From: Candidatus Aceula lacicola
GTDB taxonomy: Bacteria > Omnitrophota > Gorgyraeia > Zapsychrales > Aceulaceae
DNA: 39,647 nt
Reading direction: 5' to 3'
NCBI GenBank assembly: GCA_030765785.1
Contig: JAVCCC010000055.1
Span: 1 to 39,647, forward strand
Below, piece after piece: positions 24,587-33,496 of this stretch (its first letter is position 1; every line of letters starts with the position of its first letter). Made by a program: the position numbers and the translations under genes. The notes beneath the pieces were generated by a model. The model saw nothing but the letters and a program-made list of their open reading frames with translations. It was not told the DNA's origin and searched no databases.

Positions 24587-25120
24587 CTAACGAGGATTTC
24601 TTACCGTTACTCGATAATAATCTCGAGAAAAATCATCTATAGATTTCTTTACAGGATTGGCATACGAGACAATATCGTAAGATTTGTCAACTACAGCGTC
24701 TGCAATCTTTTCGTTTACAACAACGCCGTCTGAACGTTTTATTTCATCATAAACACCTAAATATGATCCAGGCACAAGCCCGTTAACGACTCCCAGCGTG
24801 ACCATGCACCTCGATGACTTCCGGTCAATCCACATAATGCCATCTTTGCGATCAAGCTCTTGGCCACCATAAATGATTTCGGCTTTTGCCAAAACATCTT
24901 CAATCTTAATCGGATCTCTTTTAACTTTTTTCTGATCCGATTCAGAGAGAAAGCTTTGACTTTTTTCAGATATTAAATTGGCAAGCTGAGCTTGGAGGGC
25001 ATCTGCTTCTTGAGTGTTTTCTTTATTTCTTTGATCAATAAAATAAGAAACAGCTGTCACACATACGAAAGCAACAACAATCAGTAAGAGACCTATAAGA
25101 ATTTTAGTTTTATTATTCAT
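24587..25120 (-). CDS. Membrane-anchored protein of unknown function upstream of gspE
   Basis: 177 residues. A short cytoplasmic tip, one membrane helix (about residues 6-28) and a charged, probably coiled-coil stretch (QEADALQAQLANLISEKSQSF) lead to a beta-rich C-terminal part. VTLGVVNGLVPGSYLGVYD and IADAVVDKSYDIVSYANP are reminiscent of small periplasmic domains seen next to flagellar or pilus genes, but I do not recognise the family. It ends 131 bases before gspE. Its topology resembles bitopic coupling proteins of secretion systems, so a role in this machine is a guess from context. Confidence 0.6.
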   Translation of the reverse strand: MNNKTKILIGLLLIVVAFVCVTAVSYFIDQRNKENTQEADALQAQLANLISEKSQSFLSESDQKKVKRDPIKIEDVLAKAEIIYGGQELDRKDGIMWIDRKSSRCMVTLGVVNGLVPGSYLGVYDEIKRSDGVVVNEKIADAVVDKSYDIVSYANPVKKSIDDFSRDYYRVTVRNPR

Positions 25121-25150
25121 ATTAATATAAGTAGAGTTTTATCTCTTCTC

Positions 25151-25179
25151 TTTTTAGCATGACGTGATGCTATTGTCAA
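25151..25179 (-). promoter_or_regulatory. Promoter with an 18-bp palindrome in its spacer
   Basis: -35 TTGACA (25174-25179), 17-base spacer, -10 TAAAAA (25151-25156) on the minus strand. TAGCATGACGTGATGCTA (25155-25172) is palindromic at 16 of 18 positions and fills the spacer, the position used by MerR-type activators and by many repressors. It controls the membrane protein gene and perhaps gspE. Confidence 0.6.
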
Positions 25180-25233
25180 CTTATGACGGAAGAATATTAA
25201 AACATCTTTAAAACAAAAAACACTTCCCCTCCC

Positions 25234-25262
25234 TTGAATCCTAATAAAAAATATGCCATACT
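25234..25262 (+). promoter_or_regulatory. Promoter of a candidate small RNA
   Basis: -35 TTGAAT (25234-25239), 17-base spacer, -10 CATACT (25257-25262) on the plus strand. No open frame of any length follows before a terminator about 60 bases on. Confidence 0.55.
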
Positions 25263-25268
25263 TAAATT

Positions 25269-25353
25269 AGAAAGAGGAGGTAGGAGATAGCGAAAGCGAT
25301 CAAGGTCTATCACCTTATAAGAAAGGCTCCCAAATAAGTTGGGGGCCTTTTTA
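25269..25353 (+). ncRNA. Candidate small RNA, about 85 bases
   Basis: It runs from the predicted start near 25269 to a terminator. The middle folds as GGT/ACC and GATAG/CTATC around a GCGAAAGC tetraloop (25279-25313). It begins with a purine-rich, anti-SD-competing stretch GAAAGAGGAGG. The terminator is GGCTCCC (25325-25331) with GGGGGCC (25341-25347), then TTTTT. No known family (6S, SRP, tmRNA, RNase P) is recognised. Because the terminator abuts the pgi stop on the other strand, the structure could also serve only to end pgi transcription. Confidence 0.45.
25325..25353 (+). terminator. Terminator between the small RNA and pgi
   Basis: Seven-pair GC-rich stem (one G-U) with a nine-base loop and TTTTTATTT behind it on the plus strand. 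The pgi stop lies four bases further on, in the opposite direction, so it may work for both. Confidence 0.75.
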
Positions 25354-25356
25354 TTT

Positions 25357-26631
25357 CTATTTACGCCCTAAAAGCGCAAACATCTTTTTCTTATATGCCT
25401 CAACTCCAGGCTGATTAAAAGGATTGACTCCCATCAAATAACCCGTCGTTGCCACAGCTTTCTGGAAAAAATAATAAAGCTGTCCTAAGGCATGCGCATT
25501 GCACGATGGCAACATAATCGTCATATTGGGCACGCCACCTTCATAATGAGCTTCAGCTGTTGCCTTGTGTGCCTGCTTGTTAACAAAATCCAAATCTTTT
25601 CCGGCCACACAATTAAAGTTATCTAAATTCTGATCATCCTTTGGAATAATCATCTTGTGCCCAGAATCCTCAACCATCAAAAATGTTTCAAAAACGTTTC
25701 GCTCACCTTCCTGCATCATCTGCCCCATTGAATGAAGATCCGCCGTTAAATTAAGAGATGCGGGAAAGGTTCCTTTGCCATCTTTGCCCTCACTCTCACC
25801 AAAAAGCTGCTTCCACCACTCTGCAATATAAGACAATCGTTGATAAAATGTAGAGAGAACCTCTATCTTCTTGCCTTTTTGATGAAGTAAAAAACGAGCC
25901 GCAGCATATTGATGCGCGATATTTTTCTCAACGCTTGGTGTCATAAATTTCTTTTCAGCAACTCTTGCCCCTTCAACAAGCTGCCTAATATCAATACCAG
26001 CAATAGCCAAAGACACAAGACCTGCTGGACATAAAACTGAAAAACGTCCCCCCACATCATCATAGATTGGATAAGTTTTATATCCTTCTTGATCTGCAAT
26101 CTTTTTTAAAGCACCTCGATGCGCATCTGTAGCACAAATAATATGCTTTTTAAGTTCTTCGGGACTATATTTTTCTTGCATAAATTTCTTAATGATACGA
26201 AACGCCAATGCGCATTCTGTAGTTGTTCCAGATTTTGACACAACGACAACCGTAACATGCTTATCTTTTAAACTTTCAAGCAAATGAAACAGGTAACCAG
26301 AGCTTAAATTATTACCAGCATAATGAATAGGAATTTTCTGATCTGCGATCAAAAACTCCATTGTTGCTCGCACTCCAAGATAAGAACCTCCAATACCAAT
26401 ATTGATTAAACAATCTGAATGGGCTCGAACCTCTTCTCCAAAACTTTCAAGCTCGTCGATCAAAGAATCGCTAATTTGAGACGGAAGATCTACCCATCCT
26501 GTGAAATCATTACCCTGTCCTGTTTTATTGATCAAATCCTGATGCACTTTCTCAACATCAGGCTCAATCGCTTTCCATTCACTTTTATCAATAAATCCGT
26601 TTAAATTCTTAATATCAAGTTTAATGTCCAT
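25357..26631 (-). CDS. pgi: Glucose-6-phosphate isomerase
   Basis: 424 residues from ATG 26631, which follows GGGGA by five bases. It contains the signature DVGGRFSVLCPAGL, VVVSKSGTTTECALAF for phosphate binding, and GESEGKDGKGTFP with the catalytic glutamate. It interconverts glucose-6-phosphate and fructose-6-phosphate. It is a short pgi of the bacterial GPI type. It ends the biotin operon, 13 bases after mnmA. Confidence 0.94.
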   Translation of the reverse strand: MDIKLDIKNLNGFIDKSEWKAIEPDVEKVHQDLINKTGQGNDFTGWVDLPSQISDSLIDELESFGEEVRAHSDCLINIGIGGSYLGVRATMEFLIADQKIPIHYAGNNLSSGYLFHLLESLKDKHVTVVVVSKSGTTTECALAFRIIKKFMQEKYSPEELKKHIICATDAHRGALKKIADQEGYKTYPIYDDVGGRFSVLCPAGLVSLAIAGIDIRQLVEGARVAEKKFMTPSVEKNIAHQYAAARFLLHQKGKKIEVLSTFYQRLSYIAEWWKQLFGESEGKDGKGTFPASLNLTADLHSMGQMMQEGERNVFETFLMVEDSGHKMIIPKDDQNLDNFNCVAGKDLDFVNKQAHKATAEAHYEGGVPNMTIMLPSCNAHALGQLYYFFQKAVATTGYLMGVNPFNQPGVEAYKKKMFALLGRK

Positions 26632-26644
26632 AAAAATCCCCCAT

Positions 26645-27742
26645 TTAAAAAACTTTGTTAATAATGCCTCCACCTAAAACTGTATTATTTCGATAAAAAA
26701 CTGCTGATTGCCCAGGCGTCACAGACCTCTGAGCGCGCTTTAAATGAATCCTTACTTCTCCTTTTTTCTGATAAACCAACTTCGCTTTTACTTCTGGATG
26801 ATTATATCGAATTTTTACCTTTACCTCTATCTCTTTCTTCGGAATATCGCAACTTACAAAATTAACATCACAAACAGAAAATTCCTTGGCCAGCAAAAGA
26901 TTCTTCTCGCCAACATAAATCGCGTTTTCTTCTTTATCAATTTTATACACATACACCGGCTTTCCAACAGCAATCCCTAGCCCTTCCCTCTGACCAATTG
27001 TATAAAAAAAGATTCCTTTATGCTCACCTAAAACATTTCCATCTTTACCTTTAATCGGCCCCGGCGATATCATTTCTTTTCCAATTCGATCTTGGATAAA
27101 CTTTTGATAACCCGAATCAGGCACAAAGCAAATATCCTGGCTTTCTTTCTTTTGCGCATTCTTAAGATGATATCGTTTCGCTAATTTTCTTACTTTTTCT
27201 TTAACTAACCCGCCTAAAGGAAACAAAATAAAAGGCAAATCTTCTTTCCTAATCTGATGCAAGAAATAAGACTGGTCTTTAGATCCTTGTATTCCTTTCT
27301 TTAACTTATAATTCTTGCGCACCATTCCTCGGCCAACTTGTGCATAATGACCCGTCGCCAAATAATCTGCACCCAATGCTTTTGCCTTTTTAAACAGCGT
27401 TCCAAATTTAACATATTGATTACAGCGTACGCACGGATTAGGCGTTCTTCCTTCTAAATATTCTTCTACAAAATGATCAATGACTTTATCATTTAATTCT
27501 TTTCCAAAATTTAACACGTAGTGTGGAATACCTAATGTTTGCGCAACACGCTTCGCGTCTTCAATAGCATCAGCGCCACAACACGATGATTTTTTCCCAA
27601 GAGCAAGCGAAATATTAAAACACATGGTTATTCCTACAACATAATAACCTTTGCTTTTTAAGAGCGCAGCTGCCACCGACGAGTCTACGCCACCACTCAT
27701 GGCCACAAAAACTGTTTTATTCTTTCTTTTATGCTTAATCAT
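26645..27742 (-). CDS. mnmA: tRNA-specific 2-thiouridylase MnmA
   Basis: 365 residues. The PP-loop FVAMSGGVDSSVAAALL, the catalytic cysteines in NPCVRCNQYVKFG and SQDICFVPD, and GQREGLGIAVGKPVYV identify MnmA. It installs 2-thiouridine at wobble position 34 of Lys, Glu and Gln tRNAs. Its start overlaps the end of bioDA by eight bases. Confidence 0.95.
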   Translation of the reverse strand: MIKHKRKNKTVFVAMSGGVDSSVAAALLKSKGYYVVGITMCFNISLALGKKSSCCGADAIEDAKRVAQTLGIPHYVLNFGKELNDKVIDHFVEEYLEGRTPNPCVRCNQYVKFGTLFKKAKALGADYLATGHYAQVGRGMVRKNYKLKKGIQGSKDQSYFLHQIRKEDLPFILFPLGGLVKEKVRKLAKRYHLKNAQKKESQDICFVPDSGYQKFIQDRIGKEMISPGPIKGKDGNVLGEHKGIFFYTIGQREGLGIAVGKPVYVYKIDKEENAIYVGEKNLLLAKEFSVCDVNFVSCDIPKKEIEVKVKIRYNHPEVKAKLVYQKKGEVRIHLKRAQRSVTPGQSAVFYRNNTVLGGGIINKVF

Positions 27743-29774
27743 TTTCCGTAATCACTTTTATTGCTTGATACGTTGCTGAGCAAAGTTCCTGAAGTTCTTT
27801 CTTAGCTATCGAGAGTGGTGGCATCAAAACAATAACATTGCCAAGCGGCCTTAAAATAACTCCCAATTCACGCACCTTCTGACAAACCTTAACCCCCATC
27901 TGCTGATCCCAAGAATATTCTTTTTTTCTTTTCTTATCAGCCACAAGCTCAATTCCAATCATAAATCCTTTTTGACGCACAGCTCCAACATGTTTTAATA
28001 CTTTGAATTTCTTGAGCTCTCTTTCTAAAAAAACTATTTTACTTTTCAATCTATCGAGTGTTTTTTCCTTCTTAAAAACATCTAAATTTGCAATGGCTGC
28101 GGCACACGCCAAAGGGTTCCCCGTGTAAGTATGGCCATGAAAAAATGTTTTTTGATCTTTATAATCAAATAAAAACCCATCATAAATTCTTTGTGTTGTC
28201 AACGTCGCAGCTAAAGGCAGGTATCCCGCGGTCATCCCTTTCGCAAGACACAAAATATCTGGCATTACCTTTTCCTGTTCACATGCGAACATCGTTCCTG
28301 TTCGACCAAACCCCGTCGCGACTTCATCGGCAATCAAAAGAACATTATATTTCTTGCATATTCTCGTCAAGCGTCTTAAAATTCCTTTTGGCCAAACAAT
28401 CATACCGGCTGCACCCTGAACGAGAGGCTCAACAACTAATGCGGCAATCTTACCATGCGATTTCTTTAAAAAAGTTTCCATTTTATTAATAGAAAACAAA
28501 AATTCTTTCTTGAATCCCACAATATCATCAAATGGACTCGCATTTGGCGTTGGCCACTTAATTGTCTTAAAAATTAAATGTCGATATACCTTATGAAATA
28601 AATCGATGCCTCCAACGCTAACGCTACCTAAAGTATCCCCATGGTAGGAATGTGCTAAATGGATAATATTTATTTTCTTCGTTTTCCCAATATTCTGCCA
28701 ATATTGATACGCGATTTTAATAGCAATCTCAACGGCCGTTGACCCGCTATCAGAATAAAAAACTTTTTTCAATCCTTTTGGCGCAATCGAAACTAAACGT
28801 TTTGCAAATTCAACAGCCGGAACATTTGAAAGTCCCAAAAGAGTTGAGTGGCTTACTTTTTTTAATTGTTTTTGAATTGCCTGATCAACTTCTTTGTTTT
28901 GATGCCCGTGCACATTAACCCAGAGACTTGAGACACCGTCCAAATATTTCTTTCCATCGACATCCTTAAGATAAGAACCTTTGGCAGACTCAATAATCAA
29001 CGGACTATCTTTAAGCCAATCTTGCATCTGCGTAAACGGATGCCAAATATATTCTTTATCATCAGCCTCACATCTCTTAGCAAGAAAAGTCTCTTTCTTC
29101 TTTAAAATAGATGACACATTTATTTCTTTAAAACACTGCTTTATAATTTCCTTCTTATTAAAACGATTCAAATGTGGAATAAATCCTAAAATAGGAACAT
29201 TGCCAAATTTTTTTATCGCATTCGGGTTTGTTTTCTTAAGGATACCTTTTTTCATTCTCAAAGGTTCATTAAAAATAACTCCTCGCACATCAAGCCCTTG
29301 CGTGCGTGCCTGCTGAACGGTCAAAAGCGTATGGTTAATTGTTCCAAGCTTAAGCGTCGAAACAATAATAACATCTAAATCAAGATCTCTTATCAAATCG
29401 CTCATCAAATAATTATCTTTAATCGGAACAGATAAACCCCCGGCCCCTTCAACAAGAACAACATCATGCTTCTCTGAAAGCGTCCGATAACATCTTTTTA
29501 TTTCTAAAATATCAATTTTCTTTTTAGATCGCTTAAAAGCCAAATGCGGAGAAAGAGAATCTTTCGCAAAAAAAGGATTAATCTCGTCGATTACATCGTT
29601 TATTCCTAAAGATTTTTTCAAAAATAACGCATCTTGACCAGAACACTGAATAGGCTTCAGGACGCCAACATTAACTTTTTTCTCTTGCAACAATGTCGCT
29701 AAAACAAGAGTCGTCACTGTCTTTCCAATATTCGTATCAGTTCCTGTAATAAAAATACCTTGTTTACGTTTCAT
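27735..29774 (-). CDS. Fused dethiobiotin synthetase / DAPA aminotransferase (BioD-BioA)
   Basis: 679 residues in one frame. Residues 1-230 are BioD: FITGTDTNIGKTVTTLVLA (P-loop), LKPIQCSG, VLVEGAGGLSVPI. Residues about 240-679 are BioA: WHPFTQMQDW, GSYLKDVDGKKYLDGVSSLWVN, SDSGSTAVEIAIKIAYQYW, ADEVATGFGRTGTMF, and the PLP lysine in CLAKGMTAGYLPLAATL. It carries out two consecutive steps of biotin synthesis: amination of KAPA to DAPA, then ring closure to dethiobiotin. The order D-A is the reverse of the reaction order. The start overlaps the bioC stop (ATGA). Confidence 0.93.
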   Translation of the reverse strand: MKRKQGIFITGTDTNIGKTVTTLVLATLLQEKKVNVGVLKPIQCSGQDALFLKKSLGINDVIDEINPFFAKDSLSPHLAFKRSKKKIDILEIKRCYRTLSEKHDVVLVEGAGGLSVPIKDNYLMSDLIRDLDLDVIIVSTLKLGTINHTLLTVQQARTQGLDVRGVIFNEPLRMKKGILKKTNPNAIKKFGNVPILGFIPHLNRFNKKEIIKQCFKEINVSSILKKKETFLAKRCEADDKEYIWHPFTQMQDWLKDSPLIIESAKGSYLKDVDGKKYLDGVSSLWVNVHGHQNKEVDQAIQKQLKKVSHSTLLGLSNVPAVEFAKRLVSIAPKGLKKVFYSDSGSTAVEIAIKIAYQYWQNIGKTKKINIIHLAHSYHGDTLGSVSVGGIDLFHKVYRHLIFKTIKWPTPNASPFDDIVGFKKEFLFSINKMETFLKKSHGKIAALVVEPLVQGAAGMIVWPKGILRRLTRICKKYNVLLIADEVATGFGRTGTMFACEQEKVMPDILCLAKGMTAGYLPLAATLTTQRIYDGFLFDYKDQKTFFHGHTYTGNPLACAAAIANLDVFKKEKTLDRLKSKIVFLERELKKFKVLKHVGAVRQKGFMIGIELVADKKRKKEYSWDQQMGVKVCQKVRELGVILRPLGNVIVLMPPLSIAKKELQELCSATYQAIKVITEND

Positions 29775-30550
29775 TTCCTAGCTCTTGTCTTTATGATCTC
29801 AAAGCTTGCATAGACAGACTCCCCGTCTGCATAATTCTTCATATAAAATGCATTTGCCTCACTTAAAAGATCTCGCCCAATAAACACATTGCGCTTAACC
29901 TGATTTGCTCCAATAACCTTAAGCCAACGAATGAGGCTAATCATATCCACAAACTTTATTTTGATAACCTCTGATTCTACCTCGATATCCTTAAACCCAT
30001 TTGATTCAAGTCGGTTAAAAATATTATTTACGTCAATATCTTCCCAATGGCCATCACGGAACACTAAATCCTTAGAGACTGATTCTAAAGATGCTTGCAG
30101 CTCTTTTAAGGTGCTTTTGCCAAAACATGAAAAATAAAAATCGCCACTACCTCTAAGCACGCGGCAAGCTGAAGAAAATGCTTTACTCAAGTCCGGAACC
30201 CATTGATATGCGCAATTTGAAACAATAAGATCAAAAAATCCATCTTTAAATGGCAACGTTTGAGCATCAGCCCGAAGGACGTAATCAATATTTTTTCCTT
30301 GTGCCTGCGAAATCATTCCTGGAGCAAAATCAATTCCAAATAATCGTGCCTCTGGAAATTTTACCCCAATCTTTTCTGTAAGCCACCCTGTCCCCATGCC
30401 AATGTCTAAAATAAAAGAATACAAATTATCGTTAGAAATCCGATTAATCAGATCTAAGCCAATTCGTTTTTGTAAATCCGAAGACGCTTCATAACAATTT
30501 GAAGCTTTAGAAAAACATGGTTGAGGTCTATCTTTTTTTAGAATATTCAT
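29771..30550 (-). CDS. bioC: Malonyl-ACP O-methyltransferase BioC
   Basis: 259 residues. A class I SAM methyltransferase with DIGMGTGWLTEKI (motif I), ADAQTLPFKDGFFDLIVSNCAYQW (motif II) and the family start FSKASNCYEASSDLQKRIG. BioC methylates malonyl-ACP so that fatty acid synthesis can extend it to pimeloyl-ACP. It sits two bases after bioH and overlaps bioDA. Confidence 0.92.
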   Translation of the reverse strand: MNILKKDRPQPCFSKASNCYEASSDLQKRIGLDLINRISNDNLYSFILDIGMGTGWLTEKIGVKFPEARLFGIDFAPGMISQAQGKNIDYVLRADAQTLPFKDGFFDLIVSNCAYQWVPDLSKAFSSACRVLRGSGDFYFSCFGKSTLKELQASLESVSKDLVFRDGHWEDIDVNNIFNRLESNGFKDIEVESEVIKIKFVDMISLIRWLKVIGANQVKRNVFIGRDLLSEANAFYMKNYADGESVYASFEIIKTRARK

Positions 30551-30552
30551 TG

Positions 30553-31353
30553 TTACGCTTTTAAGAATTTCTCAACTTTTTCGTTAAACTCCTCAGACTT
30601 TATCAGGAATGGAAAATGTCCACACTCTTCCATAAAATCAACTATAGCGTTAGGCACAATATCCTTAACAAATTCCAAAGAACTCTCCGAGCAGATATAA
30701 TCTTTTCTTCCGGCTAAAAAAAAGATTGGAATACCGACAGTCTCTGCAAACTCTGTCAGATCTCCTTCCCTTAACATATCCAAAAAACTTTCGAGAGCTT
30801 GTCTTTCTGGTGCTTTTTCCTGTTTTCGAAACTGATGAATCCATTTGAACTTCTCACTCTCTCGCTCTTGAAGCGTAAACAAGGAGCGAAAAAAAATATC
30901 GAGAATACCTGGGTATCTTGCCTGAAGCTGTTGCTTCAATTTATTCATCTCAAATTCTGTCAATCCCAAAGGACGTTGCTGTGTTTTTAAAAACTTTGGG
31001 AGCGATCCAATCATTGCCAACTTCTCGACTCGCCCTGGAAACAGTTGCGCTATTTTAAGGCCAATAAATCCGCCCATAGAGCTTCCAACAATGCTAAATG
31101 TTTTCACGCCAATTTCATCAGCAATACCCTTGATTCCAGCAGCGACTTCATCAAACGTCATTGGTTTCCAATTTGTTTTTCCATGTCCTGGCAAATCCAC
31201 AAGAACAACTTTATGATTCTGAAAAAAGTATCTTGCCTGCTGACTAAAAACTTGCATGCTTGCAGCCCAACCATGAATAAAGAAAATACAACTTCCTTTT
31301 CCCAACACATTATAATGCCAACGAATATCATCTGTTGTTACAAGATAAGACAT
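30553..31353 (-). CDS. bioH: Alpha/beta hydrolase, probable pimeloyl-ACP methyl ester esterase (BioH type)
   Basis: 266 residues. The triad is visible: Ser in IVGSSMGGFIG, Asp in LAGRKDYICSES, His in ECGHFPFL; the oxyanion region is FIHGWAAS and the strand VVLVDLPGHGKT. Within a bio operon beside bioC, the expected job is release of the methyl group from pimeloyl-ACP methyl ester. Several unrelated esterases fill this role in different bacteria, so the bioH symbol rests partly on context. It overlaps bioF by 16 bases. Confidence 0.82.
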   Translation of the reverse strand: MSYLVTTDDIRWHYNVLGKGSCIFFIHGWAASMQVFSQQARYFFQNHKVVLVDLPGHGKTNWKPMTFDEVAAGIKGIADEIGVKTFSIVGSSMGGFIGLKIAQLFPGRVEKLAMIGSLPKFLKTQQRPLGLTEFEMNKLKQQLQARYPGILDIFFRSLFTLQERESEKFKWIHQFRKQEKAPERQALESFLDMLREGDLTEFAETVGIPIFFLAGRKDYICSESSLEFVKDIVPNAIVDFMEECGHFPFLIKSEEFNEKVEKFLKA

Positions 31354-32513
31354 AATTCTTTTCCTATTCTTTGAAATTCCTCAACGACAAAATCAATGTC
31401 TTCTTTTGTATGCGTTGCCATAACCGTTAAACGTAACCGTGCTGTCCCTGATGGAACAGCGGGAGGTCGAATGGCTTGAACAAAAATTCCTACATCAAAA
31501 AGTTTTTTAGAGAATTCAATCGCCACAAGCTCTTCTTTAACAACAACAGGAATAATTGGCGTGCAAGAATCAAGTATGTCAAACCCCATCTGCTTTAACG
31601 CATTTCTCATTCGATCACCATTAGCCAAAACTTCACAACGTCTCCTTGACTCAGATTGAATAATCTCAATAGCCTTAATTGAAGCTGCTGCAACCGAAGG
31701 TGGCATTGCTGTTGTATAAATAAAGCTACGCGCCTTATTAATAAAAAATTGTATCATTTCTTTTGTGCCACAGCAATACGCTCCAAAAGAACCTGCGGCT
31801 TTACTCAATGTCCCCATCTGAATATCAATTTCTTTTTCAACGCCAAAATATTCAGCCAACCCTTTTCCATTCTTTCCCAAAACACCAAAACTATGTGCTT
31901 CATCAATCATAACCAGCGCATTATATTTTTTTGCTAAAGAAACAATTTTATCTAAAGGTGCAATATCTCCGTCCATACTAAAAACACTATCCGTCACAAT
32001 AAGCTTTTTCTTATACCCTTGTGCCTCTTTGAGCATTTTTTCAAGAACATCCATGTCTCGGTGAGGATAGCGCGTAAAAGTCGCTCGACTTAAAATAATG
32101 CCATCAACAATAGATGCATGATTAAGACGATCCGAAAAAACAATATCGTCTCTCGTGCACACACTAGAAATAATTCCAATATTGGCCATGTATCCTGTGC
32201 TAAAAACAAGACAATCTTCGCTTCCCTTAAACTGTGCAATCTTTTTCTCAAGCTGCCTATGCGCATCAAGATTACCGCAAACCAGACGCGATGCACCCGA
32301 CCCAAAACCCTGAGTTTTCAAAGAATCTTCTGCGGCTTTTGACAAACGAACATCATCAGCTAGCCCTAAATAATTATTTGAACAAAAATTTAAGACATCT
32401 TTTCCATCGACAAAGATTCGCCTAGACTGTTTTCCAGATACATCTCTAAGAGATCGCTTTAATCCTTTTTCATCTATATTTTTAAGTGTCTGGTTAATAA
32501 AATCTACGCTCAT
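31338..32513 (-). CDS. bioF: 8-amino-7-oxononanoate synthase BioF
   Basis: 391 residues from ATG 32513. An alpha-oxoamine synthase: FCSNNYLGLADD, GFGSGASRLVCGN, IVTDSVFSMDGDIAPL, DEAHSFGVLGKNGKG and the PLP lysine in GTLSKAAGSFGAY. It condenses pimeloyl-ACP with alanine to form KAPA. It starts four bases after birA. Confidence 0.92.
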   Translation of the reverse strand: MSVDFINQTLKNIDEKGLKRSLRDVSGKQSRRIFVDGKDVLNFCSNNYLGLADDVRLSKAAEDSLKTQGFGSGASRLVCGNLDAHRQLEKKIAQFKGSEDCLVFSTGYMANIGIISSVCTRDDIVFSDRLNHASIVDGIILSRATFTRYPHRDMDVLEKMLKEAQGYKKKLIVTDSVFSMDGDIAPLDKIVSLAKKYNALVMIDEAHSFGVLGKNGKGLAEYFGVEKEIDIQMGTLSKAAGSFGAYCCGTKEMIQFFINKARSFIYTTAMPPSVAAASIKAIEIIQSESRRRCEVLANGDRMRNALKQMGFDILDSCTPIIPVVVKEELVAIEFSKKLFDVGIFVQAIRPPAVPSGTARLRLTVMATHTKEDIDFVVEEFQRIGKELCLIL

Positions 32514-32517
32514 CTTT

Positions 32518-33474
32518 TTAACGCAGGTGAACAACTTCACCCGATGTCCTTTTAATTATTGTCTTGTCCTCTTTTTCAATCAATAAAGCCCCTTGAGAAT
32601 CTACGTCAATTGCTCGTCCTTCGATAACGCCGGACGGCTGAATGATTTTAACATTCTTGCCCAATGTCTCGGAAAGCTCTCTCCACTGATCAAAAATAGG
32701 TTCAAATCCTTGATCTTGAAAAATCAAATAATAACGTTCGATTTCCCTTAAAATTTCTTGTAACAATTTTACGCGCGATATCTTTTTTCCCGATTGGTCA
32801 AAAAGAGATGTCGCTTCTTTTGGCAAAAAACGCTTTGATTCGTTAACATTAACACCTATTCCAACAATAACAAAATTGATTCGATCGACTTCTCCGTTAA
32901 GCTCTGTCAAAATACCTGAAACTTTCTTCTGATTAGAAACAAGATCATTGGGCCATTTTATTTTGACTGAAACATCAGACACAATCTTAATAGCTTTAGA
33001 CACAGCCACAGACAAAAGAAGCGTTAAGCCTGAAATTTCCTGCAACAATACTTTTGGACGCAAAACAATCGAAAAATACAAGCCTTTTCCCTTAGAAGAA
33101 GACCATTGCCTGCCAAGTCGGCCACGCCCTTTTGCTTGAGTTTCAGCGCAAACCACCAGCCCTTCAGGAACACCATCAAAAGCTTTTTGAGACGCGATAT
33201 CCATAGTTGATCCTATTTGATCGTAACAAATAATCTCACAACCCATTATCTTGGTCCGAAGCTCTAATTTAATAACATCCGGTAAAAGTTTATCGGGGCA
33301 AGACACAAGACGATATCCTCGGTGTGAAACAGCATCAATCTTATAGCCTTCCTCTCTTAAATGCTTAACATGCTTCCAGACAGCACTTCGGCTTAAAGAT
33401 AAAGACTTGCTGATTTCTTCTCCGGAAAGAAATCCCTGTGTGGTTCTTAAAAATTGGATGATTTTTTCTTTCAT
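32518..33474 (-). CDS. birA: Bifunctional biotin ligase / biotin repressor BirA
   Basis: 318 residues from ATG 33474. The N-terminal winged helix is ISKSLSLSRSAVWKHVKHLREEGYKI. The ligase part has GSTMDIASQKA, the biotinyl-AMP loop as KGRGRLGRQWSS, IKWPNDLV and GIGVNVN. The C-terminal SH3-like domain is kept. It attaches biotin to acetyl-CoA carboxylase and, as a dimer with biotinyl-AMP, should repress its own operon through the operator at 33519-33550. The longer frame upstream covers the promoter and is rejected. Confidence 0.94.
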   Translation of the reverse strand: MKEKIIQFLRTTQGFLSGEEISKSLSLSRSAVWKHVKHLREEGYKIDAVSHRGYRLVSCPDKLLPDVIKLELRTKIMGCEIICYDQIGSTMDIASQKAFDGVPEGLVVCAETQAKGRGRLGRQWSSSKGKGLYFSIVLRPKVLLQEISGLTLLLSVAVSKAIKIVSDVSVKIKWPNDLVSNQKKVSGILTELNGEVDRINFVIVGIGVNVNESKRFLPKEATSLFDQSGKKISRVKLLQEILREIERYYLIFQDQGFEPIFDQWRELSETLGKNVKIIQPSGVIEGRAIDVDSQGALLIEKEDKTIIKRTSGEVVHLR

Positions 33475-33496
33475 ATAAAGCTCTTTTAAAGAAATT

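Noticed and set aside
28088-28489. 133-codon plus-strand frame opposite bioA
   Set aside because: Antisense shadow of strongly conserved BioA codons.
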